Below are positions 62,334 to 64,000 of a DNA stretch of 64,000 nucleotides, in pieces. The translations under genes were made by a program, and so were the position numbers. Each line of letters begins with the position of its first letter. Position 1 is the first letter of the stretch. Source of the DNA: JAWWPY01 sp963822825 (lineage in GTDB: Bacteria; Actinomycetota; Actinomycetes; Streptosporangiales; Streptosporangiaceae); contig CAWGIW010000012.1 in NCBI GenBank assembly GCA_963822825.1, positions 124,001-188,000 on the forward strand, given 5' to 3'. Under the pieces are notes generated by a model. It ran no database searches, had not been told where the DNA came from, and saw only the letters and a list, made by a program, of their open reading frames with translations.

Positions 62334-62447
62334 GGCTGGTCACCGCCCGGCGGGCTGGTCACCGCCCGGCGGGCTGGTCACCGCCCGGCGGGCTGGTTAC
62401 CGCCCGGCGGGCCGGTTACCGCCCGGCGGACCGGTCACCGCCGGGCC
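62334..62447. repeat. 19-bp tandem repeat array between convergent genes
   Basis: Six consecutive units of GGCTGGTCACCGCCCGGCG with small changes. Each unit junction can form the small stem GCCC-GGC-GGGC. The array starts 6 bp after the thioesterase stop and its last unit runs into the end of the regulator gene. It may act as a bidirectional terminator and is likely variable in copy number. Confidence 0.8.
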
Positions 62448-63409
62448 AGCCCGGCTCCGAGCGGCGTTTGCTGGTACATGACCTCGTGCCGGTGCCGGCG
62501 GCGGACGACCAGACCCGCTCCGTGCAACGCCGCAAGATGCCCCGACACCGTGCTGGGAGCGAGCCCGTGCCGCCGGGCGAGGGTGCCGGTCGAGGCTGCT
62601 TCGGCGAGCGATTCGAGCAGGGCGCCCCGGGTCCCGCCCAGCAGCCGGGCGAGCGCGGCCGAGTGATGGGTCCGGGCTGGCTGCCACAGCTCAGCGATCC
62701 CGCGGGCCGGGTATATGAGGGTCGGCTGGGCCGCCTCGGTCACGGCGGCCAGGTTGGGCCAGATGAACGCGCTGGGCATGAGCACGAGGCCGGTTCCGCC
62801 GAGCCGCCGCCGCTCGCTCCCTCGCCCGTCGATGACCACGGCCCGGCCCGTCCACCGAACCTTGGGGTGCAGGTCCGACAGCACCCGCTGCAGCCCGTAG
62901 TCGGCCAGGAGGCGGGTCCGGTACGCCACGTCAGCATCGAGCAGATCACGCAGCCGCAGCCAGTGCGGCGCGATCAGCCTCCGCCAGCACTCTTCGAGCA
63001 GGTCGGCGAGGAGGCTGCGGGTCGCTGCCGCGTCGTCGAGCAGCCGCCAGGCGTGATCAGGCACCGGCTCACCTGAGCGCTGGGTCAGTGACCGCCCCAC
63101 TTCGAACGTGACCTGCTCCAGCGGGGTGGCCCGGACCAGGGCGAGCTGACCGGAGACGTCCGCGGGTGGCCCGGCCGGAATCGGGTTGAGAAAGTCGGGT
63201 GTCCACCCGATCCGGGGCGAGAGCGCCAGCAACGGCCGCAGGTCCACGTGGTCAAGGTCCGGGCGGACCGAGTCCAGCCAGGGCAGGTGGTAGCGATGGC
63301 GCTGGGGTTCGAGCAGGACCCGGACCGCCGACATCGTCTCAAGCAGCGGAGACACCGCGAACCGGGTGCGGGCCGGGTCATCGGGACCAAAGACAAATAC
63401 TTGACTCAA
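62435..63409 (-). CDS. ArsR-type winged-helix regulator (DUF5937 family)
   Basis: 324 aa from TTG about 63409. An N-terminal DUF5937-type domain (LSQVFVFGPDDPARTRFAVSPLLETMSAVRVLLEPQRHRYHLPWLDSVRPDL) is followed by a C-terminal ArsR-like helix-turn-helix (HHSAALARLLGGTRGALLESLAEAASTGTLARRHGLAPSTVSGHLAALHGAGLVVRRRHRHEVMYQQTPLG). The frame is open to ATG 63517, but that would overlap the divergent MFS gene start at 63506, and homology begins at LSQVF. It probably represses the divergent transporter through the about 100-bp gap. Confidence 0.82.
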   Translation of the reverse strand: MSQVFVFGPDDPARTRFAVSPLLETMSAVRVLLEPQRHRYHLPWLDSVRPDLDHVDLRPLLALSPRIGWTPDFLNPIPAGPPADVSGQLALVRATPLEQVTFEVGRSLTQRSGEPVPDHAWRLLDDAAATRSLLADLLEECWRRLIAPHWLRLRDLLDADVAYRTRLLADYGLQRVLSDLHPKVRWTGRAVVIDGRGSERRRLGGTGLVLMPSAFIWPNLAAVTEAAQPTLIYPARGIAELWQPARTHHSAALARLLGGTRGALLESLAEAASTGTLARRHGLAPSTVSGHLAALHGAGLVVRRRHRHEVMYQQTPLGAGLARR

Positions 63410-63505
63410 CGGAAAACCCCGCCCAGGCCTAATCCCCACGCCACGATGATTCGGTCGTGGCCGAATCTCTGGTGTCCATGGTAGCGGGCGGCCATCGTCG
63501 TAACC

Positions 63506-64000
63506 ATGGCCCCTCATCCACCGTCCGCTCGCCGGCCGTCAGCTCGTCCGCCGGCGCCTGTCGTGCCGTCCCCCCGGGCCACCGTGGCCGAGACCGCGGG
63601 CTCGACCGCGGCCGAGCGGGCCAGCTACCGGCGAGTGCTTGGTCACGGTGAGTTCCGCGCGATCTTCGCCGCGGACATCGTGTCCATGCTTGGCAACGTG
63701 GTGGCGGCGGTCGCCCTGACCGTGCTGGTCTACCAGCGGACGCGCTCTCCGGCGCTGGCGGCGTCGGTCATGGCGCTCGCGTTCCTGCCCTACCTGTTCG
63801 GTGGCACCCTGCTCGGGGCGGCCGCCGACCGCCTGCCCGCCCGCCGTGTCCTGGTCGGATGCGATCTGATCAGTGCGTCACTGGTCGGCGCCATGGTGAT
63901 CCCGGGCGTCCCGGTGGCGGGCCTGCTCACCTTGCTGTTCGCCGCCGGCCTGGTGTCGCCGGTGTACTCCGGTGCCCGGGCCGCGCTGCTCCCGGACGTG
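63506..64000 (+). CDS. MFS transporter (5' part, cut by the window end)
   Basis: First 165 codons. After a Pro/Arg-rich cytoplasmic start, GEFRAIFAADIVSMLGNVVAAVALTVLVYQRTRSPALAASVMALAFLPYLFGGTLLGAAADRLPARRVLVGCDLISASLVGAMVI shows the first MFS helices and the helix 2-3 loop GAAADRLPARRVLVGCD. The continuation is outside. Typical partner of DUF5937/ArsR regulators, probably a drug or metabolite exporter. Confidence 0.85.
   Translation, partial: MAPHPPSARRPSARPPAPVVPSPRATVAETAGSTAAERASYRRVLGHGEFRAIFAADIVSMLGNVVAAVALTVLVYQRTRSPALAASVMALAFLPYLFGGTLLGAAADRLPARRVLVGCDLISASLVGAMVIPGVPVAGLLTLLFAAGLVSPVYSGARAALLPDV

Overview
The DNA is very GC-rich, with strong G/C third-position bias, GTG and TTG starts and many 4-bp start/stop overlaps. 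Its housekeeping order (tadA with a tRNA-Ser; SRP RNA, dnaX, ybaB, recR, ask, asd) is that of a high-GC actinomycete, probably a Streptomyces/Streptosporangiales-type soil organism. The genus cannot be told from the sequence. There is no transposase, integrase, CRISPR array or rRNA.

Region 1 (1-2.4 kb): a HelR/HelD-type RNA-polymerase motor behind a near-perfect rifamycin-associated element (RAE). Region 2 (2.6-15.5 kb): a translationally coupled exopolysaccharide cluster. It holds an ATP-grasp ligase, a FAD oxidoreductase, a NodB deacetylase, a nucleotide-sugar dehydrogenase, an initiating phosphoglycosyltransferase, a GT4 and an epimerase, followed by a synthase-type module (GH18-like protein, processive GT2 broken by a C-tract frameshift, and a NodB-like protein with degenerate metal motifs). 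A repeat-rich pentapeptide-like protein and a LuxR-type response regulator follow.

Region 3 (19.4-34.2 kb) is the most interesting. Two facing gene sets encode a giant secreted Agd3/CE18-like deacetylase with about 12 Ig-like repeats, a GH114 endo-alpha-1,4-polygalactosaminidase-like lipoprotein, two tandem spherulin-4/Sph3-like proteins, two sugar epimerases, a sugar nucleotidyltransferase, a multi-pass membrane protein and a PelF-family glycosyltransferase. This combines the hydrolase/deacetylase set of the fungal galactosaminogalactan cluster with the synthase of bacterial Pel. I infer an actinobacterial partially de-N-acetylated galactosamine-rich polysaccharide system.

Region 4 (35-48 kb): an NB-ARC ATPase with 13-14 nearly identical WD40 repeats, an XRE-cupin regulator facing an EamA exporter, a 51-aa membrane protein with a bPH2-domain protein, tadA and its partner, tRNA-Ser(CGA), a secreted esterase, lipoproteins, a LysM/lysozyme-like protein, a DUF925 nucleotidyltransferase, a methyltransferase and tRNA-Ser(GGA). 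Region 5 (48-64 kb): SRP RNA, dnaX, ybaB, recR, a DUF5063 protein, ask (with an internal beta-subunit start), asd, an endonuclease/phosphatase-fold protein, a di-heme membrane protein paired with a NuoF-ferredoxin fusion, a zinc dehydrogenase, a thioesterase-like protein, and an ArsR-type regulator divergent from an MFS transporter cut by the window end.

Sequence quality matters here. Clusters of single-base indels interrupt otherwise coherent proteins at 13.4, 19.7-23.35, 28.0, 29.9-31.9 and 41.5-41.9 kb. One affected gene is tadA, which is normally essential, so most of these are probably sequencing or assembly errors. I annotated across them and say so in each entry.
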